From Ignavibacteria bacterium (GTDB lineage: Bacteria > Bacteroidota > Ignavibacteria > Kapaibacteriales > Kapaibacteriaceae), in NCBI GenBank assembly GCA_016707005.1, contig JADJIQ010000002.1, positions 1 to 64,000 of the forward strand: a DNA stretch of 64,000 nucleotides. The letters run 5' to 3'. Within the stretch, counting starts at the first letter, position 1. Each line of letters begins with the position of its first letter. Position numbers and translations under genes: made by a program. Of this stretch, positions 10,842-19,611 are shown piece after piece. Under the pieces are notes generated by a model. That model saw only the letters and a list, made by a program, of their open reading frames with translations. It was not told the DNA's origin and made no database searches.

Positions 10842-11316
10842 CTATCTAGTGATCGTGATGAGAGTATCAATGACGTCTGATGTGGCTACTCTTGATCCGC
10901 TGCACCTGTGTATGAAGTAGTATCTCTCATCATCACCTGTCGTCCATATTCGCTCGCTACTTGTCAATACATCTCCAGCTATGTAATACGTCCTACCCAC
11001 TTGGATATCCACACCACAGGATCCTTTCCCTACTTCAGTAATCACGTCGATTCTTGCGAACTTCTTCGCACCCTTAACATTGACCACAATACACATCCTC
11101 GCTTTGAGGCATGCCGTTTCGCCTTTGTAAGATCGTAGCCGCCCATTACCCTTGACAGTGTCTGATTCCACCGATTCGCATAGCGCCTAGAGCAACAAGT
11201 CCATAACTCGCCTTCGCCTTAACCATTGGCGTAGGCCCGAAAACACAGCTACAGGTTGTCATCGGTACAGATGCTGCGCAGAGTAAGATCATTGCAACGA
11301 TAAGCTTAGGCGTCAT
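10842..11316 (-). pseudogene. NTR/TIMP-like secreted protein, one frameshift
   Basis: Start ATG 11316 follows an AAGGGG ribosome-binding site. The signal sequence MTPKLIVAMILLCAASV leads to a Cys-Ser-Cys (TTCSCVF). After a frameshift near 11150-11170 the frame continues with ARMCIVVNVKG, VGKGSCGVDI, TYYIAGD and HRCSGSR. N-terminal CxC, a central GSCG and a late Cys are the pattern of netrin/TIMP (NTR) domains. The intact paralogue lies at 12327-12788. The mature protein probably sits on the cell surface, secreted or lipid-linked through Cys. Bacterial NTR-like domains have no settled function; protease binding is only a family-level idea. Confidence 0.55.
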
Positions 11317-11563
11317 TTCGTTCCCCTTGTTCAGATGCAAAGTAGTGCATATTCCGCAGGCATCTGCCGCAGAGTTCCTTCTGGAGATTCCGCCTGCCCT
11401 GATCATCATGTTACTGGTCTCGATGACCACAAACAATATTTCTACAGCGGCAAAAACAACCGCAATCTGGCACTGGGCATCGCATCGCCACATTCCGCAG
11501 CAGGGCGCTGCTCAGCGAATGCAGAATGTAGGGAATGATGTGGCCGGGATTTCAAACAATACA

Positions 11564-12175
11564 CTAAGGCGCACTATGTAACTCTACTACCATGGATGGC
11601 AAAGCTCGTTCAAGAGTCCGCAGGACACCCTCCAGAACACTACCCTGCAATCTTGTGCAATAGAAGAACTTCATGGGATACATCGCTGGATCTGTGTATT
11701 GTGATGAGCTCCGAAGCGTGTACGTACCCCACGGCGTTTCTTCGCGTCTATACCGTCGTAGAAATCGCCATTCAGCAACGATGTTGGAAACACGTATTGT
11801 GTTGACAGTGTCACCATTCCGAATAACAAATGTATCGACCGAGCACCCTCGAATCTTGCCGGCTTCAAGTGGATACTTATAGATTGTATCCCCTACTGCT
11901 TCGTCATTGATCGTCTCAACTACGTCATTGAGAAAGCGAGATTCGACCGTCTCCGCCAGAGGAATGCCAAATGCCACCGGAGCGATTGCTGTGTCGTGAG
12001 AGAACATAGGTCGATACACCCTTGCCATTGAATCCGGCGAGATTGATACGTACTCGCGTTCATACTGCAGCGTATCGGAGATGTACATGCGAACATTTAC
12101 ATAGACCTGAGCATGTGATGACACACTGAGAACAATTAGCGTCATCAATAGCGCAATAGTGGGCATACTGCTCAT
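11564..12175 (-). CDS. Secreted protein of unknown function
   Basis: ATG 12175 is preceded by AGAGGAA at a good distance; a longer frame starts at 12202 without such a site. The 203-residue product begins with a signal peptide (MPTIALLMTLIVLSVSSHAQ, cleavage after HAQ expected). The mature part has no recognised domain; it is rich in short strand-like stretches (VYVNVRMYISDTL, DTVNTIRVSN) and two Cys (RGCS, FYCT). It lies between the two NTR-like paralogues on the same strand, but the gaps on both sides and repeat A on its 5' side suggest a separate transcription unit. Confidence 0.7.
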   Translation of the reverse strand: MSSMPTIALLMTLIVLSVSSHAQVYVNVRMYISDTLQYEREYVSISPDSMARVYRPMFSHDTAIAPVAFGIPLAETVESRFLNDVVETINDEAVGDTIYKYPLEAGKIRGCSVDTFVIRNGDTVNTIRVSNIVAEWRFLRRYRREETPWGTYTLRSSSQYTDPAMYPMKFFYCTRLQGSVLEGVLRTLERALPSMVVELHSAP

Positions 12176-12227
12176 CACAGTTCCTCTGTATATCGACATC
12201 AAATGACACAGCTAATGGTAGTTGACT

Positions 12228-12300
12228 ATTTCAATCTAGCATTGGTTTTTGAATCTCTGCTTCATAGTGCATACTGTTTGAGCGGTGCGGAGTTGGTCTG
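12228..12300 (+). repeat. Repeat A copy
   Basis: TTCAATCTAGCATTGG is followed by a diverged TGAATCTCTGCTTCATAGTGCATACTG-like middle and GAGCGGTGCGGAG. It fills the gap between the 5' end of the 12175 gene and the 3' end of the 12327 gene, both minus strand. Confidence 0.6.
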
Positions 12301-12326
12301 ACACTTTCTTCTAGTCCCCTGTTCGC

Positions 12327-12788
12327 TCACTTGACAAGACTCTTCACTGTGTCGATGATCTCTGCGTTGACAACCCGTGATCCGCTGCACCTGTTCAAGA
12401 CGAACGGAGGTTCTTCATCCGTCCCAACCCACACTCTATCTTCGGGAGTGATTCTATCAGCTGCAATGTAGTATGTCTCACCCTCCCTCATACTGATCCC
12501 ACACGATCCTTTGCCAACAGCAGTAATGGTCTCAATTCGTTGTAGGGTCTTCGTTCCCTTTACGGAGACGAGAACGCACATCCTAGCCTTGAGGACTGTC
12601 AAGTATTGCGTGTGCCCTCTCGGTGACTTTGTGTCTTTGACAGAGTCCTGCGTTACCGTTTCACACAAAGCCAAGGCGACAAGCTCATATCTCGATCGAG
12701 ATTCCGCGATTGGTGTGGTTCCACCAATACAGCTCCCAGTACACAAAGGCACAGTCATCACCGAGAGCAGGAATAATACAATCGCCAA
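12327..12788 (-). CDS. NTR/TIMP-like secreted protein
   Basis: This 153-residue product is the intact paralogue of the broken gene at 10842-11316. It has a hydrophobic leader (AIVLFLLSVMTVPL), then Cys-Thr-Gly-Ser-Cys-Ile, then ARMCVLVSVKG, VGKGSCGISM, TYYIAADRIT and NRCSGSRVV, matching its sister throughout. The first codon is TTG at 12788; the short leader and the nearby out-of-frame ATG hint that a few N-terminal residues may be misread. Surface location is likely. Two diverged copies a kilobase apart, separated by an unrelated gene and repeat A, fit local duplication. Confidence 0.6.
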   Translation of the reverse strand: MAIVLFLLSVMTVPLCTGSCIGGTTPIAESRSRYELVALALCETVTQDSVKDTKSPRGHTQYLTVLKARMCVLVSVKGTKTLQRIETITAVGKGSCGISMREGETYYIAADRITPEDRVWVGTDEEPPFVLNRCSGSRVVNAEIIDTVKSLVK

Positions 12789-13055
12789 CCCTAATACTCA
12801 TAGAGTCCCTTCATCACAGCTATTGAGGGAAGCAACCGCAAGGACGCAGGGCCTTGTTCAAACAGGTCATTGACACAAGCCGTGATATCGTTGATGATTC
12901 CTCTACACGTGAGAGGGCGACGAACGAGCACATCATGCTTCATCGACCGGCTGCAATCTATCATTGGGCATCGTTTTTCTTCTCACTCGAGATGTCGACC
13001 AAGTCATTCGCAGACGACGCGATCACTGGTAGCGGAACTATAGGCCCATTCCCAT

Positions 13056-13290
13056 CACGTACGAGCATATACCCACAATGTACGCGCACCTACACCCACG
13101 TACGGGATGTGACGCGAAGGTATGCCATCGCCCCAGCAAATACGGGCAGATATCCGCAAGTACGCGCTAAAACACCCATACATGGGTACTGGGCGAACAA
13201 TCGTCCAGAAAGAGGACACAAGAAGGGGTCAACACGGGACTTGGAAGCGGGTTGTGCGCATGCGAATGGCATGTTGCGACACGAATGTCA
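13056..13290 (+). repeat. Repeat B, copy 2
   Basis: Closely similar to copy 1 from the GTACGAGCA word through GGCATGTTGCGAC, including the ACCCATACATGGGT palindrome. It occupies most of 12789-13426, a stretch with no gene; a weak repeat A-like core (CTGCAATCTATCATTGGGC) lies at about 12953. It ends about 140 bases before the start of the plus-strand RCC1 gene. Confidence 0.8.
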
Positions 13291-13426
13291 CGGTTCGGAG
13301 CGCGAAACAGACGGACACACCCGGCTTCGGGCGACTTTGCGGAGGGAATCGTTCCTGATTTGACCTAGCTTAGTGGTCATTCACGCAGGAGGTTCAATTC
13401 TTGCATACTCGACGAGAGAACTATCG

Positions 13427-14884
13427 ATGAAGCAACCATGTCGATCTCGTAAGCAGCCTTCTGCATTTGCGGAGAGAGGAATATTGACGTGCCTAGCGGC
13501 AGCACTCTGCTTCATTGCTTCCATGATTCCCCTTCAGGCACAGAGATTGGCAATATCGGACAATCATGTTTCTCTCGTGTGTGCCGACGGAAACGTGTAT
13601 TCATGGGGCTCCAACGGACAAGCTGAACATGGCAACGGATCTGCTTCGGAGTGGTTTAGCGGCAACTCGACTTGATTATGTAGGTCCGATCAGCGGGATC
13701 TTCGCTCATCAGGCCGGCGGTGCTCTTGTAACGCCGACAGGTGAGGTGTATGCGTGGGGCGCATTCACGAACCACTGGCTCACGCTCGGAGTGCCATCCT
13801 GGCAGTTGGTAGAGGCAACTCCACGAAAGGTCACGTCAGTTTCAAATGTTAGGAGCGTGCTTGGTTATTCTACTGAGTTCCTATTCATCAGTAAGGACGA
13901 TTCGGTACTTGTAACGGGCCGTAATAATGCAGGACAGTATGGCAATGGGACTGAGGCACACCTGGATTCCGGATATGCTACGGTCAACATCAGTGAGGTT
14001 GAGCATCTGTTTATCAATCGACTATCGTTCTTCGCGATCAAGAAGGACGGAACACTATGGGGCTGGGGTGGGAATGGCTACGCAATGATCGATTCTTCCG
14101 GCCAAAAGAAGGTGACAATACCAATTCAGATGATGCCAGAACTGCGCTTTCGTACTGGGTGCAGTTCAGATGACAATCAGTATAGATTCGTTACTGAGGG
14201 TGGTGATCTGGTTGTCTGGGGATTCAATCGCTTCGGGATGATGGGTACAACTGAGGCTTTCGTTACTACTCCCAGAACTGTTTCGTTACCACGCAGAGTG
14301 ATTTCTGTTGCAGGTGGCATCAACCACACGGCAATGTTACTTGATGATGGCACTGTGGTGTCGTTTGGAAGTAACGAGCATGGTCAGCTTGGTCGACTCC
14401 TGGACGCGAACGGAAACATGATCGAGTCATCGTCAACTCCAGTCGTCGCCTCTGGATTGAGTGATGTCGTCGAGATCGCCGCATGGAGAATACCACCTTT
14501 GCCCTCACAAGGGACGGGAATATGTATGGATGGGGCGATAACTGGTTGTCTTGGATAAAGGAAGGCGGGCCAAGGACGTGTCCGTTTCCGGAGCGAATCG
14601 TGCTACCATGCGAGATCTCGACAAGCGTGTCAGAATCGCCCAATACAGAGCGATTCTCCATCCATCCGAACCCGCATTCCTCAGTAGAAGTTCACTTCTC
14701 AGGTCGCGATCATGGCGGAAGTGTCTCCGTCTACGACATACACGGCAGCCGAGTGTTCGGACCTGTCGCACTTCAAGACGGACACTCGACCTTCGAGATC
14801 GCCACTTTGGAGACAGGCATCTATCACGTAGTACTGACCACAAGTGTCGGCATGCATCATCAACAACTCGTGGTCTTACGGTAG
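13427..14884 (+). pseudogene. RCC1-repeat T9SS-exported protein, two frameshifts
   Basis: Start MKQPCRSRKQ at 13427 leads to a signal peptide ending around IPLQAQ. RCC1-type blades follow: VYSWGSNGQAE, VYAWGAFT, LWGWGGNG, LVVWGFNRFG, VVSFGSNEHGQLG, MYGWGDN. Frame changes occur near 13640-13680 and 14480. The C-terminus (SIHPNPHSSVEV, VYDIHGSRV, ETGIYHVVLT) is a T9SS sorting domain. RCC1 repeats fold as a seven-bladed propeller. The paralogues at 54021-55433 and 57909-59321 are intact, so the breaks here are either recent or sequence errors. Surface-exposed or secreted; ligand unknown. Confidence 0.8.
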
Positions 14885-15069
14885 AGGTAAAGAATACCAC
14901 GTGATATTCTGTCTGTTATCAACATCTGAAGTTCATGTTGTGACGATAGCTCGCGAGATGCCAGGTAAGGGCGTGATTCCCCTCTCGCTCCTACGATATA
15001 GGTGTGACATACCACTGTATGTGATGATCAGGTAGAGACAGAATGCGGTCGAGCTAACATACGATGTTG

Positions 15070-15525
15070 CTAATATGCCAACTGATTGTAAAGTGACAGG
15101 GAGTACTCGATACTACGGTGATAGTGATTGAATGCCAGGACAATCACTAAACCGCAATCAGATGGCCCTAATACCCGTACTAGTGCTCTTTCGTGCACAC
15201 TAACGACGATCGAATCTCCTTCGGCAACACCTGAGAGAAACACCGCACGGTTAAGCAAGTATTCTGAGGGTGCAAGGTAGGCGGTCTCATTGGTTCGCAG
15301 GTTAGATAGCTTCACCGTGTCCTTGAGACCATCATTCTGAATATGAACACCTACCTTCCCCCGACCGATTGCTCCTAGGTCCGAGTCTGAATACTCTTCA
15401 TACGATTCCCACACGGTATAGTCTGAGTATGATGATACATCAATTTCGAGATGCTTCGGCTCGTTAACACATCCGATTAGAATGAGTGAGATCATCACTA
15501 GCACGCAAATGCCCCATGCACTCAT
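15070..15525 (-). CDS. Lipoprotein of unknown function
   Basis: This 151-residue protein begins MSAWGICVLVMISLILIGC, a type II signal sequence with lipobox LIGC. The mature part starts VNEPKHLEID and has an acidic, Tyr/Ser-rich stretch (YSDYTVWESYEEYSDSD) before a strand-rich body with PSEYLLNRAVFLSGV. No family is recognised. The start codon overlaps by four bases a short upstream frame that is not convincing as a gene. It stands alone on the minus strand, convergent with the RCC1 gene. Confidence 0.7.
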   Translation of the reverse strand: MSAWGICVLVMISLILIGCVNEPKHLEIDVSSYSDYTVWESYEEYSDSDLGAIGRGKVGVHIQNDGLKDTVKLSNLRTNETAYLAPSEYLLNRAVFLSGVAEGDSIVVSVHERALVRVLGPSDCGLVIVLAFNHYHRSIEYSLSLYNQLAY

Positions 15526-15856
15526 GATTCAGCATCCCAATTGTGATGTTGTGTGTCAACCATCGGAGTTCGCATAGTTGTCACCTTGCGTTTGGAGGTC
15601 CATGATGTAGGTTCATTGCTATTCATGAAGTTAACACAGCACATGAGGAAACCTGTGTTTGGTGCATTCGAAGCAGGTTCATTGGAAAGAATGCTCAGCC
15701 ACACAACACCCAGTATGCGGATCTATTGTCATCCTTCAAGGACGTTGTCGTGTGTATTGGGTGACCGCCTATACGCCTCTTACACGACCCCGCGGGGACC
15801 GTCGTTCTGTGTTTTACTAGCTTGTGGTGAGGGGCCGATTAGCATCCGTCCGAGCA
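15526..15856. other. Gap of 331 bases without a supported gene
   Basis: Open frames on both strands overlap here (for example plus-strand from 15553), but none has a ribosome-binding site, a signal peptide or a recognisable motif. No repeat A or B copy was seen. Confidence 0.4.
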
Positions 15857-16255
15857 TCATTCAGATCTCTGTTGTGCTCTGTGACCTGAACGCCACGTTG
15901 CCACCGATGCGAACACCAACGCCGAGATTTCCCAACCAGACACTATGACTCCAAGAGAAAGCGGGACAAAGACCGTTTTACTAAGTGGCCAATGATAACT
16001 GACTGACGAAATGGCTTTCATGCCGAAATACACCCATACAGCGTAAAGAACGGTCCGACCCAGAGCGACGAGGACATTCGTACGGAGCATGGCAGCTAAA
16101 ACGAGATGACCGAGGATGATACCTGTCGGCACCCCCCAACCGATCCCAGAGGATCTGCTTTCTGATAGAGCAATTGCAAGACCAGTTGCGATTAGGCACG
16201 CGCCAGCCGTGACTGCGATCAAGGCAAGCCATATCATAGGTCTACGACGCATCAT
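15857..16255 (-). CDS. Small integral membrane protein
   Basis: The 132-residue product has four hydrophobic segments: IWLALIAVTAGACLIATGLA, VPTGIILGHLVLAAML, VLVALGRTVLYAVWVYFG and TVFVPLSLGVIVSGWEISAL. The N-terminus is MMRRRP, giving a positively charged cytoplasmic end. No family is recognised. It lies upstream of repeat B copy 3 on the opposite strand and has no operon partner. Confidence 0.65.
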   Translation of the reverse strand: MMRRRPMIWLALIAVTAGACLIATGLAIALSESRSSGIGWGVPTGIILGHLVLAAMLRTNVLVALGRTVLYAVWVYFGMKAISSVSYHWPLSKTVFVPLSLGVIVSGWEISALVFASVATWRSGHRAQQRSE

Positions 16256-16443
16256 GTTGATTCGAAGCCCCTTCCTAAGCGTAGATCAATGCTCTCGCGC
16301 ACTGCAACTTGAACAAACCCCGTGAATAGGACAACAAAGCCACTATTGCCGTGGCCACACGACGTTCTAGATTGGTCGATTACGCGCGGGAAGCCGTGCT
16401 GACATGTTTGGAAGCTAATAGAATGCACACTATCTGACTAGAT

Positions 16444-16860
16444 TCCCATCACGTACGAGCAAACACCCGCAATGTACGCGCACCTACACCCACGTACGGG
16501 ATGTGACGCGAAGGTATGCCATCGCCCCAGCAAATACGGGCAGATATCCGCAAGTACGCGCTAAAACACCCATACATGGGTACCGGGCGAACAACCGTCC
16601 AAGAAGAGGACACGAGAAGGGGTCAACAAGGGACTTTGAAGCGGGTTGTGCGCATGCGTTTGGCATGTTGCGATGCGAATGGCATGGTTTAGACAGCGAA
16701 TGCACAGATCGAATGACTAGATCATCATGTTCTGTGCTTCAAGGAACACGGTCGGGGCATATGCGGTGACCTTTCGGCATTGGTCTGGCATTAGATATGG
16801 CAGATCAAAACACCGACGGACGGAGTGATCAGTTGCGGACGGTACGTAGTGGCTATCGAT
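16444..16860 (+). repeat. Repeat B, copy 3 (core plus right extension)
   Basis: The core extends from about 16444 to 16690 and the diverged right extension, shared with copy 1, to about 16860 (matching words include CAGATCGA, ATCATGTTC, GGCATTGGTCTGG and GGAGTGATCAG). It fills most of 16256-16884, where no gene is supported. It lies just downstream of the S41 protease gene. Confidence 0.8.
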
Positions 16861-16884
16861 CGTAGATTCAAGAGAGCATGGTGA

Positions 16885-18646
16885 CTACTTCATCCGAACA
16901 AGGCGCATTGCTTCATCAAGGACCTCGTCGGTCTGATCGGAAGTCAGTGACTTCCTGGTAACATTGACCACTTTAGCGATGCGAAGGCCTGTGCGTTGTG
17001 TTACACCACCGTCAGGATAGAACACGGCTATACCCGTAAACGTCAGAATACCGTTCCCAGGGAGTTGCAGCCGCTTGATATTGCCATCGGCACCTGCCGT
17101 TTGACTTCCGATGACGACAGCTCCTGGTGCTGATGCGAGAATCATTGCGGTGTACTCAAGGCTACTCTGTGTGTTCTCGTCGACCATGATGACAAGTTTA
17201 CCCTTTAGTGTCCGTCGGTAGTGTCACCGAACACTTGGGGGATGGATGTGTAAATGAAGCGTCCAGGTCTCTTCCAATCTGCGATCGCAAAAATTGCAGG
17301 TAAGGACGGCCACGGGAGAAAGAACGTTCCCAGTTCGCGTTGGCCGACTATCCCATCACCGCCCCGCAGATCCACGATCAACCCGTCGCATGCACGCAAT
17401 TCTCGATCGTACGCTTTGAGGCTATCGACGGAGTATAAATGCATATCAATGAGCCCGTAGTTACCTGTACCCACGCGTCGAAAGAACCGCTCCCTGCGCA
17501 CAGAGACAGGACTAGGCCCGTGCGCTTGTGAGTATACGGGAACTGTAAGTGTTCGAGCACCTCTTCGTACCAGCACATTAACGGAAGGCATATCAGTACG
17601 TACGATCAACTTTGCGACATCACGATACAGGGTGGAAGTATTTGATGTTGGCAGATAGCGCTTCGAGCTATCAACGATCGATTGCACGGACTTCCCGGAT
17701 ATTGCCAGCACCTCATCACCGCGCTTAATTTTGCTGTCGGAGAATGCATCATTCCAATCGCTCGCCACATATGCCTTGCTCCGTATGAACTTCACATCCA
17801 TACACAACTCAGTATTCCCAAACATCGACGCTAGGTTCGATTGGTAACCACTTACGTAGACGTGCGAATCGCACAGCCAGGTGGAGAGCTCGAGTATAGC
17901 CTTCTCAAACAACAGCGTTGAATCTGATTCAGCGATTCTTGGTATGAATGAAGGGAGTGCCTCCTCCCAAGGTCGATCCATCATCGTCCGATACGGGAAC
18001 AGATAGTGAACGCCATTCCAGAATCGGAACAGCGCAAGCAATCTGTACCCAACTTTCCGCAAGCAACTAGGCGGTGTGGCTATCTCACCGTTGAAAGCAT
18101 ATGTGACCGAATCCGGTACCATATATTTTGAGCATGTGTCGCGCCGTGCATGTTCGACCTTGTGAAGGAGTGCACGAAGGGTCGACGATATGGACCAACT
18201 ATCGATCCACTTGAGATCAGCCTCTAGTGCAACCATCGTATCAGGCAACGCACCTTCTGTGTTATTCACGGAAAATACGCCTAGCCCTACGACTAGTTGC
18301 TCCCGAGTGGGGTGGCGTATACTTTCGTTCTCCCCCCCAGGTACTCGTTCGATCATATCAAGCAGTCGACCATCCCAATAATCCTCCCCGTACGTGCCGC
18401 ATTTGGATGATAGTACTTCCAAGAAGCCCCATTCCCCACAGGGGGAGCCACGTAGGCCTTTGCACCCGGGGCATGGACACCCGTCACCTGCATCGTCGTA
18501 GCAGGATAGTAATCAGGATTGTACCGTATCTGCGCAGACGCCACCTGCGTGTTGGAGTGCTCAGACACCTCGTTGCGCTGACAGGCCGTTGAGCACACAA
18601 CGATCGCTAAACACCATACCAGATGAAGAACGATGCTCGGGATCAT
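16885..18646 (-). pseudogene. S41-family (C-terminal-processing-like) protease lipoprotein, frameshifted
   Basis: Three segments make one protein of about 580 residues. 18646-18353 gives a lipoprotein leader (lipobox CSTAC) and KYYHPNAARTG; 18422-17205 continues EDYWDGRLLDMIERV and carries a PDZ-like region (GDEVLAISGKSV) and the LIVDLRGGDG core; 17187-16885 holds the catalytic region VDENTQSSLEY, where a Ser of TQSS is the expected nucleophile, and GSQTAGADG. The signature WGFLKYYHP, typical of this S41 subgroup, is recovered only by changing frame twice around 18410. A further shift lies at 17205-17210. The start overlaps the Clp-N gene stop by four bases (ATGA), so the two were co-transcribed. 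Confidence 0.8.
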
Positions 18647-19098
18647 ACGCCTGATGTCAACTCAGACCGCAGCCGTTGATCATCCACTTGCCCCTTCAAG
18701 ATCATGTGCGCCAACGACTCATGACTATCGAGCATGCTAACAACGATGTGACGAGTATCAGCCGGCACATCCGCTTTCGCACTGACCTTCATCGCGCCCA
18801 CGATCACTGCCTCGGCCTCGTCCGTCATCGGCAATGATCCCTGTGGTACGTGTTGCGGAGCCTTCTTGAATTTGTCCGGCACGTCGTTTCCGTGCGTACG
18901 TGCCTCACCACGAATCGATTGTTTCAAGGTCTCATGGTCGGGAGTCAAACGAAGCAATGATTGCGCCGTTCGATCCTCTGTCGCGAGCATTATCGCGCCC
19001 AGAATGTGCGCAGACGTGATGATCTCGCTTTGCAATTCTTGGGCAAGGTTGAAACTTGCCTTAACGACAGATTGGAACTCGGCAGAGGGCGATTTCAT
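18643..19098 (-). CDS. Stand-alone Clp-N domain protein, copy 1
   Basis: The 151-residue protein consists of the two-repeat N-terminal domain of Clp ATPases without an ATPase part: ITSAHILGAIMLATEDRTAQ near residue 25-45 and LPMTDEAEAVIVGAMKVSA then DTRHIVVSML near 95-130. In ClpA/B/C this domain binds substrates or adaptors. ATG 19098 is chosen over 19125 because AAGGAG lies six bases before it. Its stop overlaps the start of the S41 protease by ATGA, suggesting a coupled adaptor-protease pair, which is an inference. A second copy, over 90% identical by eye, is at 48644-49102. Confidence 0.75.
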   Translation of the reverse strand: MKSPSAEFQSVVKASFNLAQELQSEIITSAHILGAIMLATEDRTAQSLLRLTPDHETLKQSIRGEARTHGNDVPDKFKKAPQHVPQGSLPMTDEAEAVIVGAMKVSAKADVPADTRHIVVSMLDSHESLAHMILKGQVDDQRLRSELTSGV

Positions 19099-19139
19099 GG
19101 ATACTCCTTGGTTGCTGTTTGACATCCACAGCGACGGAA

Positions 19140-19215
19140 CAGCTACAATCTAGCATTGGGTTTGGCAAATCAACCTACAAGTAGATGAGGTGGTCACTAA
19201 CGAGCGGCATCTCCA
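19140..19215 (+). repeat. Repeat A copy
   Basis: ACAGCTACAATCTAGCATTGGG then TTTGGCAAATCAACCTACAAG and a shortened tail GAGCGGCATCTCC. Upstream of Clp-N copy 1. The Clp-N copy 2 gene carries the same repeat at the same distance, so gene and repeat were duplicated together. Confidence 0.8.
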
Positions 19216-19241
19216 GTTAGGGGGCTCGGAGTCTTCAGGAT

Positions 19242-19418
19242 CTAGCCCAAACGTACACTCGCGATCTCTCTCAATGGAAGTGCTGTGATCTTGTCGGACA
19301 ATGCATAGCGTAGTGTTCCGGGATACACTACCCACAGGTGCTCAAGTTGGAGATCATCAAGTGCAACATGCATGGACTTCGTTGTCCTTGGAGCATCGGT
19401 ACACTTAAATTCATATTT
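19242..19418 (-). pseudogene. C-terminal remnant of a DUF4143-type AAA ATPase, copy 1
   Basis: The minus strand from 19418 to the stop at 19242 reads KYEFKCTDAPRTTKSMHVAL followed by DDLQLEHLWVVYPG and a short tail. This matches the nuclease-like C-terminal end of the ATP-binding proteins that carry AAA and DUF4143 domains (pattern 'EFK..DAPR.TKSM..AL.DL.LEHLWV.YPG'). The rest of that roughly 380-residue protein is absent. The surrounding 19211-19560 is duplicated at 53711-53950. No start or ribosome-binding site exists, so it is a relic. Confidence 0.6.
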
Positions 19419-19479
19419 GGTCAGACAACAGCTAAAGATTGTAGCATATTACTCCATCAGTCGTGTAATAAACTACAAT

Positions 19480-19600
19480 TGTGGAATCTCCACGCAGGTC
19501 CCTCGCTCTGGGATTAGCAACTCTGAATACCAGTTGATTCGGCGGATGGTTACGGTCGGAACAAGGTTGTCATTGCGAGCAGGATTCCCACCATAGCACG
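19480..19600 (+). repeat. Repeat A copy, diverged start
   Basis: Begins AATTGTGGAATCTCCACGCAG in place of the usual core, then CTCTGGGATTAGCAACTCTG, ACCAGTTGATTCGGCGGATGG and TTACGGTCGGAACAAGG. The same alternative start occurs in the 53890 copy, so both descend from one variant. It sits just 3'-ward of the propeller gene stop at 19612. Confidence 0.7.
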
Positions 19601-19611
19601 CAGCTCCCCAT

